Notes under the pieces: generated by a model
Database searches by the model: none
Seen by the model: the letters and a program-made list of their open reading frames with translations, nothing else
Told to the model about the DNA's origin: nothing
NCBI GenBank assembly: GCA_964511875.1
Contig: CAZEHS010000001.1
Coordinates: 85,334 to 149,333 of the forward strand
Origin: CAZEHS01 sp964511875
GTDB lineage: Bacteria; Bacillota; Clostridia; Peptostreptococcales; Acidaminobacteraceae
DNA length: 64,000 bases
Direction of reading: 5' to 3'
Part shown: positions 1 through 7,539 of the stretch, in pieces
Numbering within the stretch: position 1 is the first letter of the stretch
How the letters are laid out: each line of letters begins with the position of its first letter
Position numbers and translations under genes: made by a program

Positions 1-2
1 TG

Positions 3-323
3 GCGCTTATCCATGAAAACAGCCAGGATCATGATAATTGGAATAGCTTCTGTGTATCCCAGCATGATTCTGACTTCACCATCGACCCTGTTCTGACAGA
101 TGACTGCAAAGACTGCATCCGATCAGTTCCTGAGGCTTCAGTTGAGCTTACTAAGCTGGCTTCTGCAAAGAACAAATCATTGGATGAGATTTTCCATGAC
201 AAAGAACTCCGTAATGATCTCATCCGTAAGTTCAGAAGCCATTCAACCCTGTCTCTCAAGGATCTGGGGCAATTGTTCGGGGGACTGTCGGAATCATCTG
301 TCAGCAAGATACTGAATCAGTAA
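3..323 (+). CDS. C-terminal part of a probable Y1/IS200-like transposase-type protein (partial)
   Basis: The frame is open from the left edge and ends with TAA at 321-323, giving 106 residues without a start, so the gene begins outside the window. The tail reads as a charged helical stretch followed by a helix-turn-helix-like segment (LSLKDLGQLFGGLSESSVSKI). This resembles the HTH tail seen after the tyrosine transposase domain in REP-associated and other IS200-like proteins, but that catalytic domain is not visible here. The frame was preferred over the overlapping shorter ATG-started frame (100-315) because it spans the whole edge and gives a sensible protein. The identity is an inference from a short tail; another HTH protein is possible. 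Confidence 0.45.
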   Translation, partial: ALIHENSQDHDNWNSFCVSQHDSDFTIDPVLTDDCKDCIRSVPEASVELTKLASAKNKSLDEIFHDKELRNDLIRKFRSHSTLSLKDLGQLFGGLSESSVSKILNQ

Positions 324-329
324 AGCAGT

Positions 330-983
330 TTAATTCTGCTTCGCCGCTTTCTCAACTTCCGTAAGGAACATTTCGAAGGGCTGATTTCCTAAAAACTCGA
401 TGGAGTCATTGATGATGATTTTCGGCACGCTGGAGACACTGAATTTGTCGGAGATTTCTGCAAATGTCTGGGCTTCAATCATTTCGGCATCGATGTTGTC
501 ATTCATGAGTGCAAGCTTCTGAGCCTTTTGAACAGCTTCCGGGCAATGTGGACATCCCAGGGTGACAAAGACCTTGATGTTTACAGGTTTGGAAACAGCC
601 TCTGCCCGCGCTTTCAATTCTTCAGGCACTTCACCGCCAGCACCGGACATTTCCAGCAGTGCCGGAATGAACGAATTTATCTCGTGCCCACCGGGAATAC
701 CATTGAATTTCAATCCTCTATACTGCTCATTTGAATCCAGAAGCGCGATACTCGGCGTCATCTGAACATTGTAGTCTTTAGCAATATCCGAATGCGTGTC
801 TATATCATATTTTTTAAGATGGATCCTGTCACTTAGCGCTTCGATTTCTTCCATGTATCCTTCTGTTTCAGGGCAAGAATTGCATTCGCCGGCTTTAGTG
901 AACAGTGCTATGGTCACATCTTCTTTCATACCATTAAATACCTCTTGCAGTTGACCCTTGATTTCTTCGTTGAATATGCTCAT
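330..983 (-). CDS. Tandem thioredoxin-fold protein (glutaredoxin-like, PDO/AhpF N-domain type)
   Basis: The 217-residue cytoplasmic protein has two thioredoxin folds in tandem. The first carries a CNSC pair at about residues 34-37 and a cis-proline turn (MTPS) near 76. The second carries CPHC at about 144-147 and SVPK near 187. This layout matches protein disulfide oxidoreductases and the N-terminal domain of AhpF, which pass electrons from a flavoprotein reductase to disulfide substrates. The start was set at ATG 983 because GGAGG lies just upstream; a frame-internal upstream ATG at 1001 overlaps the RBS. It directly follows the thioredoxin-reductase-like gene, which is its likely electron donor. 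The second domain's CPHC is the more typical active site; the first may be structural. Function is inferred from fold and neighbours. Confidence 0.85.
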   Translation of the reverse strand: MSIFNEEIKGQLQEVFNGMKEDVTIALFTKAGECNSCPETEGYMEEIEALSDRIHLKKYDIDTHSDIAKDYNVQMTPSIALLDSNEQYRGLKFNGIPGGHEINSFIPALLEMSGAGGEVPEELKARAEAVSKPVNIKVFVTLGCPHCPEAVQKAQKLALMNDNIDAEMIEAQTFAEISDKFSVSSVPKIIINDSIEFLGNQPFEMFLTEVEKAAKQN

Positions 984-997
984 GGTTTTTCCTCCGT

Positions 998-1984
998 TCA
1001 TGATTTTAACCTATTCAGGTACTCGTTAGCAGACAGTGCCGCTTTTGCGCCGTCACCGGCAGCTATGACAATTTGCTTGTAAGGAACCTGAGTGACATCC
1101 CCGGCAGCAAAAATACCTGCCTCGCTGGTTTCATTCCGTTCGTTGATAAGGATTTCTCCGTGGTCTGAGGTTTTCAGAAGTGACTTGAAGGGTTCGCTGT
1201 TCGGCAGGTATCCGATCTCGATGAACAATCCATCTGTCGATATGGTCTCTTCCCCTGCCAAAGTGCGTATCCGAAGCCCATTAACCATCTTTTCACCGAC
1301 CACTTCAAGAATCTGCGTCTCAAGTCGTACTTCGACATTATCCAAGGCTTCCAATTTATCAATGATAATCCGATCAGCTCTCAGCTGGCTTCTATGGATC
1401 AGAGTCACTTTCTGTGCAATTTTTGCGATGTCGAGTGCCGCTTCCACCGCAGAGTTGCCGCCGCCAGCCACTACAACTGTCTTGTCCTTAAATAGCGGCG
1501 CATCGCAAATGGCGCAGTATGCAACTCCTCGACCTCCATATTCCTTCTCACCCGGAATACCCAGTTTTCTTGCTTTGCTTCCGCTTGCCACAATCACAGC
1601 CCGCGATTTTACTGATTTACCGCTTTCAAGATGCAGCAGCTTCACGCCGTCATCATCGACAGCTAATGACTCAACCCAATCATCTTGTAGTACAGGCACT
1701 TCCAGAGTGCCTACATGATCTGTGAATTTTCGGACAAGCTCCTCACCGGTAAGCGAGATATATCCGAGATAATTCTCCACGGATGAGGTATCCGTAACCT
1801 GCCCGCCAGGTCTGCCACTTACCAGTGCGGTCTTCCAGCCTTTCCGTACAGCATAAAGGGCTGCATTAAGACCCGCCGGACCACCACCGATGATCAAAAC
1901 GTCATACATCTGATTAAAATCCAAATTGTGAAGCTTTTTCGCATCCGTCGACTCTCCTAAGTTGAATTTCAAAGTGAAATCCAT
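998..1984 (-). CDS. Thioredoxin-reductase-like FAD/NAD(P)H oxidoreductase
   Basis: The 328-residue flavoprotein has an N-terminal FAD dinucleotide motif (GGGPAG at 33-38), a redox-active CAIC pair at 157-160, a second nucleotide-binding motif (GGGNSA at 174-179) for NAD(P)H, and the C-terminal FAD motif (GIFAAGDV). This is the low-molecular-weight thioredoxin reductase plan. Compared with ordinary TrxB it carries about 25 extra N-terminal residues before the first Rossmann strand. The start is supported by GGAGGTAAACA before ATG 1984. The gene is followed after 14 nt by the tandem thioredoxin-fold protein, and it has its own promoter with a -10/-35 pair upstream, although it also lies downstream of the FmdB-Trx-FeS genes. 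It likely reduces the neighbouring thioredoxin-like proteins; it may not be the housekeeping reductase. Confidence 0.92.
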   Translation of the reverse strand: MDFTLKFNLGESTDAKKLHNLDFNQMYDVLIIGGGPAGLNAALYAVRKGWKTALVSGRPGGQVTDTSSVENYLGYISLTGEELVRKFTDHVGTLEVPVLQDDWVESLAVDDDGVKLLHLESGKSVKSRAVIVASGSKARKLGIPGEKEYGGRGVAYCAICDAPLFKDKTVVVAGGGNSAVEAALDIAKIAQKVTLIHRSQLRADRIIIDKLEALDNVEVRLETQILEVVGEKMVNGLRIRTLAGEETISTDGLFIEIGYLPNSEPFKSLLKTSDHGEILINERNETSEAGIFAAGDVTQVPYKQIVIAAGDGAKAALSANEYLNRLKS

Positions 1985-2043
1985 TGTTTACCTCCATCCG
2001 AAGCATCAGGGGGACACTTCTTGAATTCGCTTGTATTAATAAT

Positions 2044-2104
2044 GCAGGGCTTTATCATACCCTGCTTTCATATTCATTATACCCTGTTCAAAAGATTAAT
2101 TCAA
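2044..2104 (-). promoter_or_regulatory. Promoter and leader palindrome of the thioredoxin-reductase-like gene
   Basis: On the minus strand, TTGAAT (2104-2099) and TATAAT (2081-2076) are separated by exactly 17 nt. Just downstream, in the leader, is an inverted repeat GCAGGG-N10-CCCTGC (2044-2065), which could be an operator or an RNA hairpin. The site gives the reductase and its partner a transcript of their own. Confidence 0.7.
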
Positions 2105-2122
2105 GTACCGTCCCCGCTTTCA

Positions 2123-2572
2123 TTAATTATTCTTTCTTTGCCTAACAATCATCGTGTAGGTGGATCCCATAGGGCACAGGGCAGTACACCATGTTCGGTT
2201 GGCAAAAAAAATCTGCAGCAGCAGACTGAGAGCTGCAATCAGTAGGACAACCCTTAAGAGTGACCACCAAATCAGATCAGGCGCACCTTGATTTGAAATG
2301 ACCGGCCAGGCAATAACTCCCCAGAAGGCTATGAAGGCAATCGTCCTGATTTTTCCAGGGAGCTTCAGGAACCTTCTAGGGTCCTTTGTCGATGTCAGGT
2401 CCTGAAGCGCGCCCATCGGGCATAAGCCTGCACAGAATGATTTTCTGCGGGTCAGGGTGGTTAAAACCACTCCCAATATAAAGAATATGAAAATACTCAT
2501 CCAAAGCTTGAGAATGCACATCATGACGAATATTGTGCCTAGAGCGATGGACTGTGTCCATTTGATCCTCAA
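2123..2572 (-). CDS. Small Fe-S (Fer4_5/NapH-like) integral membrane protein
   Basis: The 149-residue protein has about four hydrophobic segments and two CxxxCP motifs: CAGLCP at 47-52 and CTALCP at 129-134. This is the membrane 4Fe-4S domain of the NapH/NosR/CcoG type, here reduced to its membrane core without the soluble ferredoxin domain. A TTG start at 2572 is chosen because GGAGG lies 7 nt upstream. It sits 15 nt after the atypical thioredoxin gene and before the thioredoxin-reductase-like gene. By analogy it could move electrons between the cytoplasm and an exported redox partner. A second, related protein is encoded at 19557-20033. The electron route is inference. Confidence 0.8.
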   Translation of the reverse strand: MRIKWTQSIALGTIFVMMCILKLWMSIFIFFILGVVLTTLTRRKSFCAGLCPMGALQDLTSTKDPRRFLKLPGKIRTIAFIAFWGVIAWPVISNQGAPDLIWWSLLRVVLLIAALSLLLQIFFANRTWCTALCPMGSTYTMIVRQRKNN

Positions 2573-2587
2573 ATCAGAACCTCCAGA

Positions 2588-2935
2588 TCAGCCATTCATG
2601 AATTCCTTGTCCAGTATTGCCGTTATCTGTTCCTTCGTCTGGATACTTGCAGTCGCAGCCACCACTTTACCGCTCTTATAGTAGACCGTGAAGGGCAATC
2701 CCCTGAAGTTCCTGCACTGGGGAAGCGTTTTGATGATCTGTGCTTCCGGAGAATCAAATGGCATATCCCTGAAGGCCACATTAGGATACTTCTCTTCCAG
2801 ATCTTCCATAACGCCATAAACAGGGATGCACATCGGACCCATCCGACCACAGCAAACCATTACATTCTCATTCTCCTGAAGTGTCTGCTCAAGCTCTTTT
2901 GCAGTATTGACGTGTTTCAAATTCGTATCAAGCAT
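2588..2935 (-). CDS. Atypical thioredoxin-family protein
   Basis: The 115-residue protein has thioredoxin-like secondary structure, a cis-proline (GLPF, P81) and a strand typical of the C-terminal half. The usual WCGPC is replaced by CCGRMGPMC: cysteines at 28, 29 and 36, so the spacing is C-x6-C rather than C-x2-C, plus a further Cys at 74. It starts at ATG 2935 behind AAGGAGGG. It follows the FmdB gene and a structured intergenic RNA candidate, and precedes the Fe-S membrane protein. The altered motif suggests a thiol carrier or metal/persulfide-binding role rather than a standard disulfide reductase. That role is inferred, not shown. Confidence 0.78.
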   Translation of the reverse strand: MLDTNLKHVNTAKELEQTLQENENVMVCCGRMGPMCIPVYGVMEDLEEKYPNVAFRDMPFDSPEAQIIKTLPQCRNFRGLPFTVYYKSGKVVAATASIQTKEQITAILDKEFMNG

Positions 2936-2949
2936 GGTAACCCTCCTTT

Positions 2950-3119
2950 TTTTTATCCGATGCCTAACAGTTCTAAGACTCCCGCTTCTAAAGCGGGAGT
3001 AGAGAACTGTAGAGGCCCTGGATCCGCTCTACTAAGCTTCAGATGGAGTTGAAACTCCAACTGAAGCCAAGGATCGCTTCATACGAAGCATCTGCCCGCA
3101 TCCTGCGGGATCAGAAGCC
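2950..3119 (-). ncRNA. Highly structured intergenic RNA candidate (raiA-like size and form, identity unproven)
   Basis: The 185-nt space between the FmdB gene and the thioredoxin gene is filled with nested inverted repeats. Read on the minus strand they are: CCCGCAGGATGCGGG; GCTTCGTATGAAGC; CTTCAGTTGGAGT/ACTCCATCTGAAG; and an extended stem AGTTCT-N2-ACTCCCGCTT/AAGCGGGAGT-N3-AGAACT, followed by TTAGGCATCGGAT. Non-helical segments such as GGATCCAGGGCC and CTTAGTAGAGC could form further long-range pairs. Density and length suit a large structured RNA class of Bacillota (raiA is one candidate) or an insertion-sequence end. No search could be run, so the class is open. Confidence 0.45.
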
Positions 3120-3308
3120 TCACCCTCCGCTGCAGCTCTCATTCTTGCCGGTATGCGACTGACCGGCTGCGCTGAATGTGCTGACGACTTTCCGGACGGC
3201 CAGTCCACCGCAATCCGGGCATTTCTGGTTATCATTCCGGTGCTCCATAGGCAGCATCCTATCAAATATATTACCGCACTTCTCACATTTATAATCATAA
3301 AATGGCAT
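3120..3308 (-). CDS. FmdB-family zinc-ribbon protein
   Basis: The 62-residue protein begins with the typical MPFYDYKC and has CEKC at 8-11 and CPDC at 30-33, which form the zinc ribbon of the FmdB/CxxC_CxxC_SSSS family. The tail is polar and ends in CSGG. The start is supported by GGAGGTGAGTCC before ATG 3308. The family role is not established; it is often thought to regulate or assist other proteins. Here it heads a redox gene set and is preceded by a G/C-run palindrome and a TATAAT box. Confidence 0.9.
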   Translation of the reverse strand: MPFYDYKCEKCGNIFDRMLPMEHRNDNQKCPDCGGLAVRKVVSTFSAAGQSHTGKNESCSGG

Positions 3309-3333
3309 GGACTCACCTCCTTATCCTGAGATG

Positions 3334-3367
3334 ATTATACCACACCCCACACCCCCTGGGTGGGGGT
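3334..3367 (-). promoter_or_regulatory. FmdB promoter with CsoR/CstR-type G/C-run operator
   Basis: On the minus strand a TATAAT box (3339-3334) lies just downstream of an inverted repeat ACCCCC-N5-GGGGGT (3351-3367). No consensus -35 is visible, and the repeat occupies that region, as expected for repressor sites of the CsoR/FrmR family. Copper (CsoR) and persulfide (CstR) sensors bind such G/C-run pseudo-palindromes. Given the redox and sulfur genes nearby, a CstR-like sensor is the more attractive guess; no such regulator gene is present in the window. Confidence 0.55.
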
Positions 3368-3435
3368 ACTTTGATTTATTTTTAAATAATGATTCCCCTT
3401 GCGCACTTCAATGATTTCACTAATATTGAAAATCG

Positions 3436-3488
3436 TAGACATATCATCTGCAATACGATAAAATTAATGCAAACAAGTCGCATTTGCA
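3436..3488 (+). promoter_or_regulatory. Promoter and Zur/Fur-type operator of the metal importer operon
   Basis: TAGACA (3436-3441) and TAAAAT (3459-3464) are spaced by 17 nt. Immediately downstream, over the expected start of transcription, is an inverted repeat TGCAAA-N9-TTTGCA (3468-3488). Its position suits a repressor site. The Fur-family regulator encoded as the last gene of this operon is the obvious candidate to bind it. Confidence 0.65.
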
Positions 3489-3500
3489 AAAGGAGATGTC

Positions 3501-4439
3501 ATGAAATCAACTTTTAATAAAATCCTTCCACTGCTTCTGATTCTCGTCATCCTCGCCGGCTGTTCAACTGCCCCGGCTGTTCCCGCTGAAGAAGCCGACG
3601 GCAAACTCAAGGTGATTACGACATTGTTTCCGTTGTATGACTTTTCACGAACAATGCTGGGGGATAAGGGAGATGTTTCCCTTCTGCTGCCGCCGGGCGT
3701 TGAATCCCATGCCTACGAGCCGACACCTCAGGATATCGTCCGCATCAACAAGGCCGATGTGTTCATCTATACCGGTGAATTCATGGAACCCTGGGCCCAC
3801 AAGATCATTGAAGCCGTTGAAAACAAAAACCTAGTCATAATTGACGCCAGTACTAGTATCGAGCTGATGAAGGACGCAGATGACCATGATTCCGATAACG
3901 ATGGTGTTGATCCCCATATCTGGCTGGATCCCGTCCTGGCATCTCAAATGGCAGTGACCATTTCAGAAGGTCTGATTCAGGCATCCCCAGAACTGAGCGT
4001 TCCGATTACAGAAAAACGTGATGCCCTGATTGCCGATCTTGAAGTCCTTGATCAGAAGTTCATCGGAACCTTCAAGAAAACGAAGTACAACAAAATCATA
4101 TACGGCGGTCACTTTGCCTTCGGCTATTTCGCTAAACGCTACGGCCTGGAGCATATCTCACCATATGAGGGCTTTTCGCCTGATGCCGAGCCCACTCCCG
4201 CAAGGATTGCCCAACTCATCGATACCCTGAATACATCGGAATCCAAGTTCATCTATTTTGAAGAACTGATTGATCCGAGGGTATCCAAGGTGATCGCCGA
4301 TGAAACAGGTGCCGAGATGCTGATGCTTCATGGAGCACACAACCTCTCCAAGGATGAACTGGCCAACAACATAACTTATATCCAGATAATGGAACAAAAT
4401 CTGGAAAATCTGAAAAAAGGACTTGGATATCGTGAGTGA
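3501..4439 (+). CDS. znuA: Metal (Zn/Mn) ABC transporter substrate-binding lipoprotein
   Basis: The 312-residue exported lipoprotein has a lipobox (LAGC, Cys21) and the cluster A-I (ZnuA/TroA) binding-protein fold. Likely metal ligands are the His in VESHAYEP, the His in DPHIWLDP, the His in YGGHFAFGY and acidic residues near the C-terminus. A short His/Asp-rich loop (DDHDSDNDG) precedes DPHIW, which favours zinc over manganese. The start follows AAAGGAG. It heads an operon with the ATPase, permease and a Fur-family regulator. It captures divalent metal outside the membrane and hands it to the permease. Zinc specificity is inferred from the His-rich loop and the regulator. Confidence 0.93.
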   Translation: MKSTFNKILPLLLILVILAGCSTAPAVPAEEADGKLKVITTLFPLYDFSRTMLGDKGDVSLLLPPGVESHAYEPTPQDIVRINKADVFIYTGEFMEPWAHKIIEAVENKNLVIIDASTSIELMKDADDHDSDNDGVDPHIWLDPVLASQMAVTISEGLIQASPELSVPITEKRDALIADLEVLDQKFIGTFKKTKYNKIIYGGHFAFGYFAKRYGLEHISPYEGFSPDAEPTPARIAQLIDTLNTSESKFIYFEELIDPRVSKVIADETGAEMLMLHGAHNLSKDELANNITYIQIMEQNLENLKKGLGYRE

Positions 4440-5202
4440 ACTAATTCGAATAGAGAATCTTACAGTCAGATATGGTAAGCATGAAGCATTGACGGGGATT
4501 ACTTTTACCGTTGAAAAGGGCGATTACATCGGCATTGTCGGACCCAACGGATGTGGAAAGACGACACTGGTTAAAACCCTGCTGGGACTGAATCAGCCGG
4601 CCGAGGGCTCTGTAGTCTTCAGTGACCAGGCATTTGGCCATCAGGGATTTTTGGGCTATCTGCCTCAAAAGGCAATGGCTGCCGACCGGGTATTCCCCGC
4701 TACGGTTAAGGAAATTATCGCAACGGGCCTGCTTCAAAGGAAAGGGTTTCGTTTCAGACTCAGTTCGGAAGAACAGCATCAGATAGATGCTGTTCTTGAA
4801 CGCTTGAAAATACAGGATCTTAAAGCGAAGCGCATCGGCAGTCTTTCCGGAGGGCAGATGCAGCGGGTACTTCTCGGCAGAGCCCTTGTGGGCAAGCCGG
4901 GACTGCTGATTCTGGATGAGCCTACCAGTGCTCTGGACCCGCAGATCCGTGAAGAATTCTATACGCTGCTTCACTCACTGAACAAGGATGAAGGAGTCAC
5001 TATCCTCCTGATTTCACACGATATCGGTTCCGTGGGCCGCTATACGAACAAAATGCTCTATCTTGACCGTATCCTTGTATTCTATGGAGGTTATGAGAAC
5101 TTCTGCGGTTCCCCGGAAATGACCCGGTACTTCGGATACGAAACACAACATCAACTTTGCGGGAGGCACACACATGGACCAAATGATCCAGTCCTTAAGT
5201 GA
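4432..5202 (+). CDS. znuC: Metal ABC transporter ATP-binding protein
   Basis: The 256-residue ATPase has Walker A (GPNGCGKTT, about 37-45), signature LSGGQ, Walker B (LLILDEPTSALD) and the switch His (LLISHD). A GTG at 4432 is taken as start: AAAGGA lies about 11 nt upstream, while the TTG at 4423 is too close to it. The start overlaps the end of the binding-protein gene, indicating translational coupling, and the end overlaps the permease start by 29 nt. It powers uptake by the adjacent ABC-3 permease. The C-terminal tail is His/Cys-containing (HQLCGRHTH), unusual for the ATPase and possibly metal-sensing. Confidence 0.93.
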   Translation: MSELIRIENLTVRYGKHEALTGITFTVEKGDYIGIVGPNGCGKTTLVKTLLGLNQPAEGSVVFSDQAFGHQGFLGYLPQKAMAADRVFPATVKEIIATGLLQRKGFRFRLSSEEQHQIDAVLERLKIQDLKAKRIGSLSGGQMQRVLLGRALVGKPGLLILDEPTSALDPQIREEFYTLLHSLNKDEGVTILLISHDIGSVGRYTNKMLYLDRILVFYGGYENFCGSPEMTRYFGYETQHQLCGRHTHGPNDPVLK

Positions 5203-6004
5203 AGCCCTTCATTACGGCTTTATTCAAAAGGCACTTATTGCAGGCTCCATGGTGGCTCTAAGCTGTTCCTTCCTTGGTATTTTCCTTGTTCTGAAGAAAT
5301 TCTCCATGATTGGTGACGGTCTGGCCCATGTCAGCTTCGCTACGATTGCCATCGCATTGTTTTTCGGCATGGCGCCCTTGACAATGTCCATACCACTGGT
5401 AATCCTGGCCTCCTTTGCTATTCTGAAGGTTAATCAGAAAGCCGATATGTACGGTGATGCTGCCATCGGACTGATCTCTTCATTCTCAATCGCTCTCGGG
5501 GTATTGATTTCCAGTCTCTCAGCAGGATTCAATGTGGATCTGTTCAGCTATCTGTTCGGCAGCATTCTGGTGATTGAAGCCTTTGATGTGTGGCTTTCTG
5601 TTTTACTGTCCTCCTTGATTTTATTCTTAGGGGTTCTGTATTATCCCCGATTTTTTGCACTTACCCATGATGAAGAATACGCAGAGGCCATCGGCCTGAA
5701 CACCAACAGACTTAATGCCATGATTTCAGTGCTGACTGCCGTTACCATCGTGCTGGGGATCAAGATTGTGGGAACCATGCTGATTTCCAGTCTGGTAATC
5801 TTCCCAACCGTCACCGCCCTCCAATTCACCCGAGGATTCAAATCCACCATATTGATATCCGCAGTTGTTTCCGTACTCTCGGTGGTCATCGGGGTATTCG
5901 GCTCCTATTTGATGAACGTTCCTACCGGGGCTGCAATTGTTCTTCTGAACGGTGTTTTTTTCGCTCTTGCCATCACCTGGAAGCGCGTCATGTTGAAAGG
6001 ATGA
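5174..6004 (+). CDS. znuB: Metal ABC transporter permease (ABC-3 family)
   Basis: The 276-residue integral membrane protein has about seven to eight hydrophobic segments and family motifs such as GDGLAHVSFA near the N-terminus and ALQFTRGFKS with VFGSYLMNVPTGA near the end. GGGAGG precedes ATG 5174, which lies inside the ATPase gene. It forms the transmembrane channel of the importer. The regulator gene starts only 4 nt after its stop. Confidence 0.94.
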   Translation: MDQMIQSLSEALHYGFIQKALIAGSMVALSCSFLGIFLVLKKFSMIGDGLAHVSFATIAIALFFGMAPLTMSIPLVILASFAILKVNQKADMYGDAAIGLISSFSIALGVLISSLSAGFNVDLFSYLFGSILVIEAFDVWLSVLLSSLILFLGVLYYPRFFALTHDEEYAEAIGLNTNRLNAMISVLTAVTIVLGIKIVGTMLISSLVIFPTVTALQFTRGFKSTILISAVVSVLSVVIGVFGSYLMNVPTGAAIVLLNGVFFALAITWKRVMLKG

Positions 6005-6008
6005 TCCC

Positions 6009-6485
6009 ATGCAATCAAATAACACCAGAACCCTTTTAAAATCAGTTGGATTAAAATCCACACCCCATAGAATTCATGTATATGAGACCCTGAATGCCTC
6101 ATCTGCCTCAATGACTGCAGAACAGATCTATCTGGGACTGGCTGCAGGAACAAGTTCAATCAATCTATCCACGGTCTACCGGATTTTGGATTCCTTTGTG
6201 GAGAAACAGCTTCTGACCCGCAGCTTTCTGCTTGACGGCAGTAAGTCACTTTATGAAATCAACAGCCACGCGCACCGCCATTACCTTATATGCACCGGCT
6301 GCCGCCGAAGGGTGGAAATCAACACATGCCCCCTGCATCGGCTTGAGAAGGAAATGGAGCAGGAAACCGGATTCCGGATCGAAGCCCACCGGCTGGAGCT
6401 ATACGGCATCTGTCCGGAATGCAGTGCATCCCTGAAGCAGCCTGACTTTCCTGCTTCAGCCACAGAAAAAGAGCCTCAGGAATAA
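6009..6485 (+). CDS. zur: Fur-family metal-responsive regulator (Zur-like)
   Basis: The 158-residue protein has the N-terminal winged helix (LSTVYRILDSF recognition region) and the C-terminal dimer domain with HAHRHYLICTGC and GICPEC. The two CxxC pairs form the structural zinc site of Fur proteins. It is the last gene of the metal importer operon, and an inverted repeat overlies the operon start, so autoregulation as a zinc repressor is likely. PerR or Mur activity cannot be excluded from sequence alone. The C-terminal 20 residues are a polar, non-conserved tail. Confidence 0.88.
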   Translation: MQSNNTRTLLKSVGLKSTPHRIHVYETLNASSASMTAEQIYLGLAAGTSSINLSTVYRILDSFVEKQLLTRSFLLDGSKSLYEINSHAHRHYLICTGCRRRVEINTCPLHRLEKEMEQETGFRIEAHRLELYGICPECSASLKQPDFPASATEKEPQE

Positions 6486-6504
6486 TTTTCCCGAGGCTCT
6501 TTTC
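6468..6504. terminator. Shared convergent terminator (zur / rhodanese lipoprotein)
   Basis: A-rich start, stem GAGCCTC(A)GG pairing with CCGAGGCTC across a short loop, then TTTT. It works in either direction, between the convergent regulator and rhodanese genes; the left arm lies inside the end of the regulator gene. Confidence 0.8.
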
Positions 6505-6518
6505 CTGTTCAAAGGATA

Positions 6519-7463
6519 TTATTCAGTTACCATTTCAAATCCTTTGTTCGTCCAACCCATCGGCTGGTTCATCTCATTGCCGGCACCGCCATTGACCGAT
6601 ACGGCATCGTAGCCCAATAATCTCATGCCAGCAGTTGTCTGACCTGCTGTCTGTCCAGTATAACAGTATACAACCACTTTCTTGTCCTTAGGCACGTCTG
6701 TCAGACCTTCAATCTGGCCTTTACCGAAGGGCACGTTCATTGCGCCTTTGATATGACCCTTAACATAATCTTCTTCCTTGCGAATATCCAACAGGTAGAA
6801 GTCTTCGCTTGCATCAATCATTGCCTTCAGATCATCTTCTGTCACTTTGTAGTTTGCGAATTTTGTTTCTTTAATATCAGCCAAACCAGCATAGTAAGCA
6901 GCCAAAGCTTCCTGAACAGCTGCGTCCACCGGATATTCATCTGTGCCGAAAGCATTTGCTGTTGTTTCTGTCACAGCTTCAAAACCTTCGACTTTTGAAA
7001 CACCCATGTTCCAGCCGAGGTGTACACTGCGTGCATTGATGCCAGCCAGGTTCAGAGTCACAACTGTTTGGCCGGCAGTCTGGCCTGTGTAGCAGTAAAG
7101 GAAGACTTCCTTGTCCTGAGGAATCTTATTCAGATTCTCAGCAATGGCCGGTCCCCATGGTGCATTGATTGCACCTTTGATGTGTCCGGCCTCATAGTCC
7201 TTGGCATTTCGGATATCAAGTACCACAAAATCTCCGCCGGTCTTAACTTTTTCAATGAATTCCTTGTTATCGATCTTGTACGTATTGTCCGGCATTTCGG
7301 CAAAATAGGTTTTTACAAGTGCTTCGACATCCACAGCTTCCACAGCCGGCGCTTCCGGTGCAACTTCCATGGTTGGCGGTGCTACCGGTGCTGCCTGTGT
7401 GCATCCTGTAAATGCGAATACCATTACAACCGCCAGAATCAAAGCCAAATACTTTCTGTTCAT
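6519..7463 (-). CDS. Exported lipoprotein with two active rhodanese domains
   Basis: The 314-residue protein has a signal peptide with lipobox FTGC (Cys21), an Ala/Pro/Glu linker, and two rhodanese domains. Both have an intact catalytic cysteine in the same loop, YCYTGQTAGQT, at Cys124 and Cys267. Rhodaneses carry sulfane sulfur as a cysteine persulfide; here this would happen on the outer face of the membrane. Three in-frame ATGs occur in a row; 7463 is chosen because GGGGG lies 8 nt upstream. The next upstream gene, also a rhodanese lipoprotein, ends 76 nt away, so the two form an operon. The unusual feature is two active domains in one lipoprotein with an identical loop, suggesting internal duplication. 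Confidence 0.92.
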   Translation of the reverse strand: MNRKYLALILAVVMVFAFTGCTQAAPVAPPTMEVAPEAPAVEAVDVEALVKTYFAEMPDNTYKIDNKEFIEKVKTGGDFVVLDIRNAKDYEAGHIKGAINAPWGPAIAENLNKIPQDKEVFLYCYTGQTAGQTVVTLNLAGINARSVHLGWNMGVSKVEGFEAVTETTANAFGTDEYPVDAAVQEALAAYYAGLADIKETKFANYKVTEDDLKAMIDASEDFYLLDIRKEEDYVKGHIKGAMNVPFGKGQIEGLTDVPKDKKVVVYCYTGQTAGQTTAGMRLLGYDAVSVNGGAGNEMNQPMGWTNKGFEMVTE

Positions 7464-7539
7464 CATCATTTCCCCCATGTATTTGATTGTCGTTCCACCA
7501 AGCCTCATCACTAAATCTCTATTGAGGCATAAGTCCGAA

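Noticed and set aside
100..315. Short ATG-started frame on the plus strand at the left edge
   Set aside because: Frame 3 is open from the edge to TAA 323, covers the same bases and gives a protein with an HTH-like tail; the short frame has no RBS and poor composition.
1092..1718. 208-residue frame opposite the thioredoxin-reductase-like gene
   Set aside because: Antisense shadow of a clearly conserved enzyme; Ser/Pro-rich composition and no RBS.
3032..3316. 94-residue minus-strand frame over fmdB and the RNA candidate
   Set aside because: Overlaps the conserved FmdB frame in another phase, and its C-terminal half is the structured RNA region.
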